DNA from: Sphingomonas leidyi
GTDB lineage: Bacteria > Pseudomonadota > Alphaproteobacteria > Sphingomonadales > Sphingomonadaceae
Assembly: GCF_011761945.1 (NCBI RefSeq)
Contig: NZ_JAASQV010000001.1
Location: 1,240,001 to 1,304,000 of the forward strand
Direction of reading: 5' to 3'
DNA length: 64,000 nucleotides
This document shows, one piece after another, positions 25,121-33,613 of this stretch; position 1 is the stretch's first letter, and every line of letters begins with the position of its first letter. A program made the position numbers and the translations under genes. The notes below the pieces were generated by a model, which saw only the letters and a list, made by a program, of their open reading frames with translations, was not told where the DNA came from and ran no database searches.

Positions 25121-25489
25121 ATGAGAGCCGTGGCTAAATCACCCAGTAAGCCTGCCAAAAAGGCCGCCGCAAAACCTGTGGTCGCTGCCAAACCAAAACC
25201 GGCCCCGGCACCGAAGCCCGCTAAACAGGCTCCCGCTGCAAAGGCGGCCAGCAAAGCTTCCACGCCGAAGGCGACCAAGGCTGCACCGCCCAAGGTAAAG
25301 GCGCCGGTCGCAAAGAAGGCGTCATCTAGGTCGGTTCTCAATGAAACCTCCCAGAAAATATCCCAGCTTGCGTCGGATATTCTGGCGGACCGCATCGTGC
25401 CCACAGTCGAGCAGATCAAGGCCATTGCCGCTTCGGCGCTGGGCCAAGACGAAACCAAGGGCAAGAAGCCAAAAGGCAAAAAGAAATAG
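25121..25489 (+). CDS. Histone H1-like Lys/Ala/Pro-rich protein
   Basis: Protein of 122 residues dominated by Lys, Ala and Pro, with AKPKPAPAPKPAKQ-like repeats over residues 7-70. A short ordinary helical region follows (about 75-108, SQKISQLASDILADRI), then a basic KGKKPKGKKK end. Such composition resembles bacterial H1-like nucleoid proteins, which bind DNA without strong sequence preference. The ordered C-terminal helix could be a dimerisation or targeting segment. It is a single gene on the plus strand between the SIR2 operon and the ParB-like gene. A role in packaging or silencing the element is inference from composition. Confidence 0.6.
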   Translation: MRAVAKSPSKPAKKAAAKPVVAAKPKPAPAPKPAKQAPAAKAASKASTPKATKAAPPKVKAPVAKKASSRSVLNETSQKISQLASDILADRIVPTVEQIKAIAASALGQDETKGKKPKGKKK

Positions 25490-25515
25490 GTGAACCCGAT
25501 CGGAAGCGTTTGACC

Positions 25516-25581
25516 GCGAGCCGGGCCTGGCCCGGCGAGCGCCGGTAACACCAAAAGGCCGCGCGTCCCCAGGACGCGCGG
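25516..25581. repeat. Palindromic repeat copy 2 plus hairpin, between convergent genes
   Basis: The first 27 bases match the unit at 17,950-17,976 with one mismatch, and here form a perfect GCCGGGCC/GGCCCGGC palindrome. CCGCGCGTCC, three bases, GGACGCGCGG (25,559-25,581) follows, a ten-pair stem. It lies between the H1-like stop and the ParB-like stop, so it can serve as a two-way terminator. Confidence 0.6.
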
Positions 25582-25637
25582 CGAATTTCGGGAAGGTCGA
25601 AGAGGCCGGGACCGCCTGCGCGATCCCGGCCCATCCG

Positions 25638-27737
25638 TTATTCGGCGGCGACGGCGTAATGCGTTTCGCCGTCCTTCACTTCGGTATTTGGCGCCTGCGT
25701 TTCGGACGGCTGTTCGACCAGATCGCTGTCCGCCACCTCGTGCGCCTCGGCCGCTTCGGGTTCAACCTCGGCCTCGAAACCCTCCGGCTCCGCAACGGCG
25801 CGGGTCCGCAAGACGGACGGTAGCCATCCGGTCGCCGCCATAAGCTGCTCGGCAGTGTCGGCCATGTCCGGCTTCTTCATCGGTGCGATCCGCTCGGCGG
25901 CTTCGGGGGATACCGCCTCACGCACAGCTTTTCCGACATGCGCCTTGGTGACACGCCCGAAATAGCTGCGAACGGTCGGCGTCCAATGGGCCGTCATGTC
26001 GAGGTCCACCGCCGTCGCCAGCGCCTCCGCTGCCTCCAACGGCCGGGTCCGACGCTCCCACGGCACTTTGACCGCATTGATGCTGAGAGACACGCAATGG
26101 GCCAGCAGCACCGAACGGCTGTCGCCATCCAGCGCGACGATGAACGCCCACAGATCGGCCACGTCACGGGGCAGTTGTTCCGCCCATTGGTCATGACGAT
26201 AGGCCAGCGCCTCGCCCGCCTTGGTGTCGGCGATCCCTTCGGCATGTCCGCCAAGGGCTTCGCTGCTCACCCGGATTTCGAGGCAATAGGCGTCGCTATG
26301 ATAGAAGAGTTGCGACACCAACGCATGGGTGAGGGCGATCATCGCCATGTCCGGCTGCTCGCCAAGCGCAAGGCGAAGGCCAAGCGTGCGGTGGGCGGTC
26401 AGATCACGGATCAAGCTGTCGGGGATCGGCTTGCCGTCATCGATTTCCTCGACGTCCGCGCCTTCCTCGTCCTCCAAATCCTCGGCCAACTCGTCCTCGT
26501 CATCGCCGCCGACAACATCGTCTTCGGTGTCCTCGGCATCCGGTTCGGCCAGCTTCTCGTCCTCGGGCCGCACGAACCCGCGTTCGATCCGTGCCTGACC
26601 GCTCGGCGCAAGCACCACGAACACGCCACCCCGCGCAATCACATCGGGATCATAGGCCGTTCGCTTGGCGGCGATGGCGTCGATCTCGTCGCTCAACGCC
26701 TCGACCTTGGCTCCCACGTCCTCGGGCATCTCGTCATAGGAAGAATAGCCCTCGGTCAGCTGGTCATGCTCTGCCGATGCCTCGGTCAACCGGGCCTCGT
26801 CCTCGTCCGACAGGGTGACGGCTTCGGAATAATAGCGCCGCATCCCGTGGGCGTGGGGAAAGTCGATAGACGCCTCGGCCCATTGCCAGCCCTCGGCCAA
26901 CACCTCGGCGGCAACCTCTTTCAGCTTTTCGACGACGAGCATGTCGAGCAAGCCCGCATCCTCGAAAAACCCGCCCCGATCCTCAGTGAACAGATCGCGG
27001 ATGATGATGCCGCCCGCTTCGCTATAGGCATCCGCTCCGACGAACATGGCGCGGGGATCGTGCGCGGGCACGTTGTTGGCGGTCAGGTCGCGCCGGATGA
27101 GCCACGGCTCCCTGTTATAGGACAGGTTCTCGAAAACCTGTTCCTGCCGGGCATGATCGCTGGTGATGGCGAACGCCATAAGCTGATCCAAGGTCACGCC
27201 ATCCTCGCGATAGACCTGAATGAGCTTGGGGCTGACCGCGCCAAGGCGCAGCCGCTGTTTCACCACTTGCGCCGACACGCCGAACCGCGCGCCAATTTCC
27301 TCCGCGCCCCAACCCTTGTTTTCCGAAAGCTCGTGGAACCGCTCGAACTGGTCGGCAGGGTGCATGTTGGTGCGGGTGACGTTCTCGTCCAGACTGAGTT
27401 CCGCCGGGTCGTTCTCGGTGTCGAGATAGCAGCGGATCGGCTCGGTCTTCTTGATCTGCCTGCGCTTGGCGCGGAGCAACTGCGCCTGTCTGCGGCCCTC
27501 GCCAGCGGTGACGAGATAGAAGCCGGTCGGTGCGCCATCCTCATTGGTTTCGGGTTCGACCACCAGATTCTGGATCATCCGCTTGTGGTGGATGCTGGCG
27601 GCCAGCGCCTCGATAGCAGCATCCCCATGCGGCACCTTACGCGCGTTCTTCGGGGACTTTTTGAGCTTGTTAAGCGGAACGAAGATTTCGACGCCAGAGA
27701 CAGGCTCGGCAGCGATGATTTCGGTAACGGCGTTCAT
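25638..27737 (-). CDS. Large ParB/RepB-like nuclease-fold DNA-binding protein
   Basis: Protein of 699 residues. The N-terminal ParB domain (about 15-130) contains FVPLNKLKKSPKNARKV, IQNLVVEPE, TAGEGRRQAQL and LDENVTRTNMHPADQFE. A helix-turn-helix follows (WGAEEIGARFGVSAQVVKQRLRL, about 142-164). The middle has a very acidic stretch near 400-440 (EDTEDDVVGGDDEDELAEDLEDE split by few neutral residues), and the tail is Glu/Ala-rich. Proteins of this length are backbone genes of Tn4371-like elements rather than true partners of the small ParA. Partition, regulation or DNA protection are all possible. The gene is alone in its transcription unit. Confidence 0.85.
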   Translation of the reverse strand: MNAVTEIIAAEPVSGVEIFVPLNKLKKSPKNARKVPHGDAAIEALAASIHHKRMIQNLVVEPETNEDGAPTGFYLVTAGEGRRQAQLLRAKRRQIKKTEPIRCYLDTENDPAELSLDENVTRTNMHPADQFERFHELSENKGWGAEEIGARFGVSAQVVKQRLRLGAVSPKLIQVYREDGVTLDQLMAFAITSDHARQEQVFENLSYNREPWLIRRDLTANNVPAHDPRAMFVGADAYSEAGGIIIRDLFTEDRGGFFEDAGLLDMLVVEKLKEVAAEVLAEGWQWAEASIDFPHAHGMRRYYSEAVTLSDEDEARLTEASAEHDQLTEGYSSYDEMPEDVGAKVEALSDEIDAIAAKRTAYDPDVIARGGVFVVLAPSGQARIERGFVRPEDEKLAEPDAEDTEDDVVGGDDEDELAEDLEDEEGADVEEIDDGKPIPDSLIRDLTAHRTLGLRLALGEQPDMAMIALTHALVSQLFYHSDAYCLEIRVSSEALGGHAEGIADTKAGEALAYRHDQWAEQLPRDVADLWAFIVALDGDSRSVLLAHCVSLSINAVKVPWERRTRPLEAAEALATAVDLDMTAHWTPTVRSYFGRVTKAHVGKAVREAVSPEAAERIAPMKKPDMADTAEQLMAATGWLPSVLRTRAVAEPEGFEAEVEPEAAEAHEVADSDLVEQPSETQAPNTEVKDGETHYAVAAE

Positions 27738-28214
27738 GTCCTTACTCCTTCAAAACCACACGCACCCCGGAATGGGGTGGGCGGCGAAAGAGCGACCGGC
27801 GGGCCCGCCGACGGAGCCGGGCAGCACCCGAAGGGCCGAAACGAAGAGAAGGTAAGCGCGGCACGCGCGTTGCGGCCCGGCGCGGCGGGCCTATAGGGAA
27901 GCGACGCCCACCCCATCGCGGGAGTGCAACGACCAACCATGCGATCGGGCCGGCGAACGCCCTGGCCTGATCTCCGTATCTGCTGAGAACCGCAAATCCG
28001 CGGATGCGGATTTACAGAAACACGAGGCGTTGCGGGGTGCCCCCGCTTGAAGGGGTCCGGCGAGACCGGAACGGGCTCGCCGGCAGGGGAAGGCCTTCCC
28101 CATTTTTATCCACCCTTCATCGCCCCTGAACAGATTCTCATCTGGAGGACTTCAATAATTCTGGCTCTGCCCAACCTGACTCACCTAAGAGAAACCTAGA
28201 ATAGGAGCGTCGAA
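27738..28214. other. Intergenic region with hairpins upstream of the ParB-like gene
   Basis: About 475 bases between divergent genes without a convincing gene. AAATCCGC, four bases, GCGGATTT (27,994-28,013) makes a perfect eight-pair hairpin, next to TCTCCGTATCTG. The TCCGTATCT core is shared with the inverted repeat at 18,061. Some GC-rich stretches (27,850-27,900, 28,050-28,100) can also fold. The ParB-like gene's promoter and leader must lie here; the hairpin could be its own binding site. Confidence 0.35.
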
Positions 28215-28952
28215 TTGGGCCAGATTGCTTATCACGCGACCTCTGGGATTATGGCGGAGGCGTTCTCGATCACGGACGCCGAGTGGAACGGGATGCGCGC
28301 GGCGCCTCGCGGCACCTGGTTAATGCCTCGCACCGACTGGCCGGCGGTTCCCAAGACGTCAATTCGCGGACTTCACTTCTTCGCACATCATCCGGGTTAT
28401 TCGGGCATCTTGCCCAAGCCAGAGAGCTACGCTCATACCCGCCTCAAGATCGATATCGTTAAGGCGGCGCGTAATTTGGGATACCGCGCCGAGCTTGAGG
28501 TGGCTGGTTGCGATTCCGAAGGGGCCGAGTGGATCGCCGATGTTCTCGTGACCTTGGGCGACGGGAAAAGGATGGCGTTCGAAGTGCAGCTCTCCAGTCA
28601 GCATTTGCGTGACTTCCGTGCCCGTACCGAACGCTATCAGCGCTCCGATGTCCGATGCTGCTGGGTCATTTCCAACAAGCCGGTGGATACGCGGCTATCA
28701 AAGGCCATCCGCTACGAAAACGCGGACTTTTACCGTGCCCACGGCGAGATCCAGTCCGATGTGGAAGAACTCATAATTTTGGGCGTGGGCCTGGAAGGAA
28801 AGGACAGCTACCCCGATGAGCGCCCTCAGTTGCGCTTCAGTCGCGGTAAGCAAATTCGGCGTATGGAAATGGAAGAGGCAGTCGACGGAGTGCTTAGAGG
28901 GCTTCCGCGATGGGAGCGGCCGAACTGGCATTGGAATACGCCGGCTCGCTAG
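28215..28952 (+). CDS. CoiA-like nuclease-fold protein
   Basis: Protein of 245 residues resembling the competence protein CoiA family: an N-terminal beta region (IAYHATSGIMAEAFSITDAEW), the segment HFFAHHPGYSG near 54-64, a helix SYAHTRLKIDIVKAA, and a restriction-endonuclease-like core with D109 (WIADVLV) and E123-Q125 (AFEVQLSS). This is the D...E-x-Q form typical of CoiA. The TTG at 28,215 is chosen because AGGAG lies seven bases before it and the N-terminus matches the family. The first ATG (28,251) lacks a Shine-Dalgarno. Role unknown: recombination or defence cargo. It converges on the DUF3800-like gene, 12 bases away. Confidence 0.7.
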   Translation: MGQIAYHATSGIMAEAFSITDAEWNGMRAAPRGTWLMPRTDWPAVPKTSIRGLHFFAHHPGYSGILPKPESYAHTRLKIDIVKAARNLGYRAELEVAGCDSEGAEWIADVLVTLGDGKRMAFEVQLSSQHLRDFRARTERYQRSDVRCCWVISNKPVDTRLSKAIRYENADFYRAHGEIQSDVEELIILGVGLEGKDSYPDERPQLRFSRGKQIRRMEMEEAVDGVLRGLPRWERPNWHWNTPAR

Positions 28953-28964
28953 GCCCTGCCTTTT

Positions 28965-30071
28965 CTAAAAGCCGAGGATCGCACTGCGGTGCTGATGGTC
29001 TTTCAGCGAGACGACATAGTGGGCGAAGGCGGGGCATTCCTCAATTGAGCGGTCGAGGAAGCCGATCAGGGTGTCGAGCGCCTCGTGCTGACGGGCGTTG
29101 AGATTGGCTAGCGCTGTCTCGATCTCGTCCACCGGCGTATTGCTCGCATAGCTGAAGAGCTTGCCGAGCAGGCCGACGAGCGCGTCGGATACCTGCACCC
29201 AGGGCGTGGCGCGGGAGTCGACGAAAGTGAAATTGCAAAGCGGTGTCGCGCCGTCGCAAAGATCGAGGCCGGCAAGGTAGGCCTGGATCGTCGTCTCGAT
29301 GTCGAGGATGTGCGTGGCGTTTTTGAACAGCGCGAGGCGGTGCAGATAGAAGTCCCCGAAGCCGTCGATCAGGATGTTAGGGCTCTCGTCTTCGAGATAC
29401 GGCAAGCTGTCGAGACCGGCCGCGATCTCAAGGAGGCCCTTCAACATCTGATAGTTGAAGTCCGGCAACAATTCGGAGCGGGCTTCGAGCACATCCCGTA
29501 GTTCCGCGACAAACGCCGGGCGCTGGGGGCGACCGACGTCGGGATAGCTGTAGCGCCCGAGCAGTTCGGCCGTCCCGGCGACATCCTCACGGAGCACGGT
29601 ATAGAGGTCGTTCTTGAGCAACGGCGCGATCATCATGAGTTGGACATTGCCGTCCTCGGTGACGATTGAATCGACGACGTCGACGAGCGACCAGTAGAGG
29701 GGGTCTAGAACCTGATAGTGCGCATGGACGCCCGACGCCGATAGCCAGTCGAGAAAGAGTCCGATCCGGGGGGCGTTGAGCAGCGATAGGAAATCGCCTT
29801 TGCCGAGTTGCTCCAGCTTTAGTTCCAGCGAGGATTTCTGGAGTCCGAACGCGCGACGGAGGTCCTCGAAATCGAGGCTCGGCACGGGTCCGGGATGAAC
29901 GACGCCGCCCAGAACGAAGCACTGCGGGGCGCGCACATTCAGCCCATCGGGCGTGAGGTGCAGGCGGCGGATATTGTTCGTCTCGTCATAGTGGAACGTG
30001 AGGGCGCGATCGACTCCAGTCAGGCCGCTCAGCGCGATGGCTGGATCACGAATCTCGTTCACGTCGAACAT
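28965..30071 (-). CDS. DUF3800-like protein, fourth gene of the ietAS operon
   Basis: Protein of 368 residues with the spaced acidic signature of DUF3800, thought to be an RNase H-fold nuclease: FHYDETNN (D29, E30), then LELK (E83, K85), then FVDSRATPWVQVSDALVG (D285, Q293, D296). The match is by motif and is not strong in the middle. It is longer than most DUF3800 proteins by a helical C-terminus (about 305-360). It overlaps the upstream 295-residue gene by 13 bases, so it is probably translated with it and forms part of the ietA-ietS transcript. It is a candidate effector or accessory nuclease in that locus. Confidence 0.62.
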   Translation of the reverse strand: MFDVNEIRDPAIALSGLTGVDRALTFHYDETNNIRRLHLTPDGLNVRAPQCFVLGGVVHPGPVPSLDFEDLRRAFGLQKSSLELKLEQLGKGDFLSLLNAPRIGLFLDWLSASGVHAHYQVLDPLYWSLVDVVDSIVTEDGNVQLMMIAPLLKNDLYTVLREDVAGTAELLGRYSYPDVGRPQRPAFVAELRDVLEARSELLPDFNYQMLKGLLEIAAGLDSLPYLEDESPNILIDGFGDFYLHRLALFKNATHILDIETTIQAYLAGLDLCDGATPLCNFTFVDSRATPWVQVSDALVGLLGKLFSYASNTPVDEIETALANLNARQHEALDTLIGFLDRSIEECPAFAHYVVSLKDHQHRSAILGF

Positions 30072-30946
30072 CGCACGCCGCCTTCAAGAGTCTCGGTCGT
30101 AGGCGGCACGACGTCGATATAGTCCATGTCGATCGAGAACACCTGGTCGGCGACGGGCTGAAAGAAATACCACATCTCGTCGCCGGTCGTGTCGGCGAGG
30201 AAGATATGGACGGGGCAGTCATCCCGATCGACCAGCTCCGCCTCAAGCGCTTGGGCGACCAGCACCTGATTGGTCAGAGCGGTATCCGCATATTCGAGGA
30301 CGAGCACGGTGACGTCGCCGTCTGCCCGGCACGCCGCCAGCTTCGGCAGCTTCTTGTTGAGCGCCGTCCGGATGCGGATGCGACGCTGGTCTTGGACATC
30401 GTCGCCGACAGAGCGAGCCAGGAAGAGCGCGCCGTCACGGTGGCCTTTTTCCGACCAATGCACCACGAGCGAGAGCGACAACGGTATGCCGTCGATCTCG
30501 GTCGTGCGCACGCCGCGATAGCCGTGCGGCTGGTGATCCCTGTCGAGGCGCGCGGGGCATTCGGCGTGCAGCTCGGCGCCAGCCGAGCGGACCCATTGCA
30601 TGATGTGCTCGCGCAGAGCCGCGTGTGTCCGTCGAGGCTTGCCCTCAGTCGGGTGGATCGGAAAGACGAGCTGGTAGGTGCCGGGCGCCGGCATCGAGCC
30701 GTTGAGCACCGCCTCGATCTCGGCGGTGAGTTCCTGGAACCATTTGCCGGTCTGGATCGCCAGCGGGAACGGCTCGATGAGCGTGTGCTCGATCGCAAAC
30801 CGGGCCGCGCCCAGCCGCAGGCGCATCTCGACAGGCGGACCCGAATGGTCGGTCTCTGGGTAGGTGACGTCGCTTCGCTCCGCGCCGAGATCCTCTTCGA
30901 AAAGCCGGATCAGGGCCTCGCAGAGTGCCTGTTCATTATCGGCCAT
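30059..30946 (-). CDS. Unrecognised 295-residue protein, third gene of the ietAS operon
   Basis: I do not recognise the family with certainty. The N-terminal 60 residues contain an acidic helix, then PPVEMRLRLGAARFAIEHTLIEPF. This E40 ... E53-x-T pattern, with beta strands on both sides, resembles degenerate PD-(D/E)XK nuclease cores, though the Lys is missing. The middle has a basic stretch (DQRRIRIRTALNKKLPKL, about 187-204) followed by a hydrophobic strand VTVLVLEYAD. There is no signal or membrane segment. It begins 51 bases after the ietS stop and overlaps the DUF3800-like gene by 13. Position suggests a functional link to the defence pair. Confidence 0.6.
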   Translation of the reverse strand: MADNEQALCEALIRLFEEDLGAERSDVTYPETDHSGPPVEMRLRLGAARFAIEHTLIEPFPLAIQTGKWFQELTAEIEAVLNGSMPAPGTYQLVFPIHPTEGKPRRTHAALREHIMQWVRSAGAELHAECPARLDRDHQPHGYRGVRTTEIDGIPLSLSLVVHWSEKGHRDGALFLARSVGDDVQDQRRIRIRTALNKKLPKLAACRADGDVTVLVLEYADTALTNQVLVAQALEAELVDRDDCPVHIFLADTTGDEMWYFFQPVADQVFSIDMDYIDVVPPTTETLEGGVRCST

Positions 30947-30997
30947 GGCTACGGTTGGTCAGATATGGCCGAATAAGCTCCGACACGTTCAGCCGCA

Positions 30998-33559
30998 TCA
31001 TTCGTGACCCGGCGCCGCCTCAATCTGGGCGGCTGCAATTTCCAGCACCTTGGCATCGACCTTTGCTGTGATGTCGGCATGGAGATCCACATCCAGTCCA
31101 GGCGCGCTCAATGAGATGATCAGGGCATAGCGCGCTTTGTCGTTCATGCGGCGCTGGCCGACATGCGACTTCCACCATCCGCCGACTGGGTAAACGGCGA
31201 TTGCATCATGACTGGCGAGATCGACGGCCGCGCCGCGCCAAAGGTCGCAATGCAGCGAACCGGCCTGAACGGCATTCGGGCCAAGCAGCCAATGGCTGGC
31301 TTCATTCGCCGGCTGTTCGTTGGGATCGCGCCGGGCGGTCATCCGGCGTCGAAAGGCGGCCGCGGTTTCGGTTCGCTTCTTCATCTCGAAGCGCAGGCCA
31401 AACGAGCGGTACGTATCCGGGCGTGTCGCGGCGCGACCGGACACATTCGGTTCGACGAAATAGGAAAGCGTCACCTTCAGGATGACGATCTCGTTCTCAA
31501 GACCTTGCAGGATCGCTCGCGGCCACGGCAGATCGTAAAAGTGCATTTCATTGAATACGGGCGGCTGGCCGTTGATGCTGGCGAAGGGCTGAATCTCCGC
31601 CTGGGCAATCATCGTGACATCGTTGGCTGCGGACTGGATCGCGCGATCGAGGTCGGGAACGCCATAGCCGACCTCGCGCAGAATCTTCTGCCGCTTGCCC
31701 TTCGAAATCGATTTCCAATGCGCTCCAGTACCGATCAGGCGTGAGCGGATCGGCTGGGGCCAGTCCGCAGCATTGACCGTCAATGCACGATAGGTTTCCG
31801 GCCAATAGCCGGGAATGCCAGCCTTCAATCGTCCTAGAAAATTGCCGGCGACACCGGCGGCCGCGCTCGTAGCGTTGAACGGGATGAGCGGCTCGCGCTC
31901 GACGTCGGAGCCGGCGGCGAGCAGAGAAACCGCCGGATGAACGCCGCAATATCCGGTGGCATCGACCAGCATATTGCCGGCTTCGAACAATACCTCCGGT
32001 TTGATGGGAGTCAGGTCATCCGGCAGATCGCACGATCCACGGCTGTACGGGCTGCGGTGATTGGCGGGGACGATCGGCCTCAGCCCCGGTGGGTCAACCG
32101 GGATCGCCTCCTTGGTGGTGTAGCCGCCGACCGTCAGCGCGTTCCAGCTCTGCGCCGGGTCTTCGAGCGATTTGAGAGTCTCGACCGCTTCGCGCTGCCC
32201 GGGTTGCGCATTGCCGATGGCGATGAGCAGAAGACGCTTGGGATGCCTGGCAGCGTTGATATTGTCAGTTCGCTCGCCGGGCATGGCGCCGGCGCAGAGT
32301 TGGTCGATCGCCCCGCTCCAGCTCGATGGCCGGGCCGGTGAGAAGTCGGGCGATGACGTCGCGACGCAGAAGCTGCGTATTGCATCGGGGCGATCGATTT
32401 CGACTTTCGCCACCGCCGCCTGGGTGACGACACCATAGTTGGCGGGCTCCGTGGCATCGAAGCCCCTTGGGGGAAGGAATTTGACCGACTCGACAGAGTG
32501 CGCGAGCGCAATGGCGCGCTGATCGTTCATTGCGGGTTCGAGGTCGCCATAAAGAACGAGGCCCGCCATCGCCGTACCATGACCGCCGTGCGGCTCATGG
32601 TCGTCTACTCCCCAACGGTCATCGAACGCCCATGCGCCAGCGAGACCTGGAGCGATGAGCGGGTGGCCGGCCGAAACCCCCGTATCGATCACGCAGATCG
32701 TCGGAGCATCGTTTGCAGGCGCGGTGACTCGTTGTGCCAGCTCCGCAACGAAGGCGGCCTGGCCGAGAGCGTGATCGCCTTGATCAAGAAACGGCTCGAT
32801 CGTTCCACTCGCCTTTCGGATTTCGCTCACCGCGCCGGGCATTCGCCTGGCGAGATCGACCAGTCGGGCGGCCGTGGAATGGACAAAAATGACTACGGTG
32901 TCGGGAAAAATCAGCCGCTCCGGGTGGACATCAAGCTCGGCATTGCGCGCAGCGTCGGCGACGGCATTGGCACGAAGCTCGGGCTGCCGAATCCACAGCT
33001 CCCACCAGTTCGCTGTCGGTTCAGCGAGATCGACAGGCCCTTGGAAAAGAGCGCCGACGACCGCAGCGCGGATCGCTTCAATCGTCTCGAAACGATCGAC
33101 GTCTGGCCGAGCCCGGTTGCCGAGATCATCTTCGCCATAGCGTTCGATCTTGTCGCGTAGAAATCCGCGGGCATCATCTGGGACGAATAGGACAGCGCTT
33201 TCGGTGCGATCGTCATTCCGTTGTGACCGCAGGACGACGATGTCCTGACCCGGAAATTCAATCGCGGGGATCTTGGCGGCCTTCACCCGATCTCCGTCGG
33301 GCGCCAGCGTTTCGATTTCGACGATCGTTCCGGCCTTAAGCCCAGCGATCGGCACACGATCGTCAGCGCCAGGCACGGGTAACGCGCCCAGCGCAGCCGT
33401 CAGCTGCTGGAGAAGGGCGTCTGCGTGCGCGTGGTAATCGTCCCGTTTCGGCTTGCGATCCTGTGGTCGGTTGGGAAACCGATACTGACCAGGGTCACGA
33501 AACAGATCGATGGCGACGTGCGGAAGCGCGCGACCGGCGAAGTCAGCATTGTCGGGCAT
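30998..33559 (-). CDS. ietS: IetS-like subtilisin-family serine protease
   Basis: Protein of 853 residues with a complete subtilase triad: D292 in ICVIDTGVSAGHP, H327 in GGHGTAMAG, and S565 in NATSAAAG. N450 in LLIAIGN is a candidate oxyanion residue. A long N-terminal region of about 280 residues and a C-terminal region of about 230 flank the protease domain, with no signal peptide, so the protease is likely cytoplasmic. Paired with the upstream AAA ATPase this matches the IetA-IetS pair, first described as a plasmid incompatibility/toxicity locus and later listed among anti-phage systems. The protease is presumed to be the toxic part, held or activated by the ATPase. Confidence 0.85.
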   Translation of the reverse strand: MPDNADFAGRALPHVAIDLFRDPGQYRFPNRPQDRKPKRDDYHAHADALLQQLTAALGALPVPGADDRVPIAGLKAGTIVEIETLAPDGDRVKAAKIPAIEFPGQDIVVLRSQRNDDRTESAVLFVPDDARGFLRDKIERYGEDDLGNRARPDVDRFETIEAIRAAVVGALFQGPVDLAEPTANWWELWIRQPELRANAVADAARNAELDVHPERLIFPDTVVIFVHSTAARLVDLARRMPGAVSEIRKASGTIEPFLDQGDHALGQAAFVAELAQRVTAPANDAPTICVIDTGVSAGHPLIAPGLAGAWAFDDRWGVDDHEPHGGHGTAMAGLVLYGDLEPAMNDQRAIALAHSVESVKFLPPRGFDATEPANYGVVTQAAVAKVEIDRPDAIRSFCVATSSPDFSPARPSSWSGAIDQLCAGAMPGERTDNINAARHPKRLLLIAIGNAQPGQREAVETLKSLEDPAQSWNALTVGGYTTKEAIPVDPPGLRPIVPANHRSPYSRGSCDLPDDLTPIKPEVLFEAGNMLVDATGYCGVHPAVSLLAAGSDVEREPLIPFNATSAAAGVAGNFLGRLKAGIPGYWPETYRALTVNAADWPQPIRSRLIGTGAHWKSISKGKRQKILREVGYGVPDLDRAIQSAANDVTMIAQAEIQPFASINGQPPVFNEMHFYDLPWPRAILQGLENEIVILKVTLSYFVEPNVSGRAATRPDTYRSFGLRFEMKKRTETAAAFRRRMTARRDPNEQPANEASHWLLGPNAVQAGSLHCDLWRGAAVDLASHDAIAVYPVGGWWKSHVGQRRMNDKARYALIISLSAPGLDVDLHADITAKVDAKVLEIAAAQIEAAPGHE

Positions 33560-33613
33560 TCACCCCCCAGTTGGGTCTGCATGATTGTTCTAGTTGAGCG
33601 ATGCAGACCGTCG

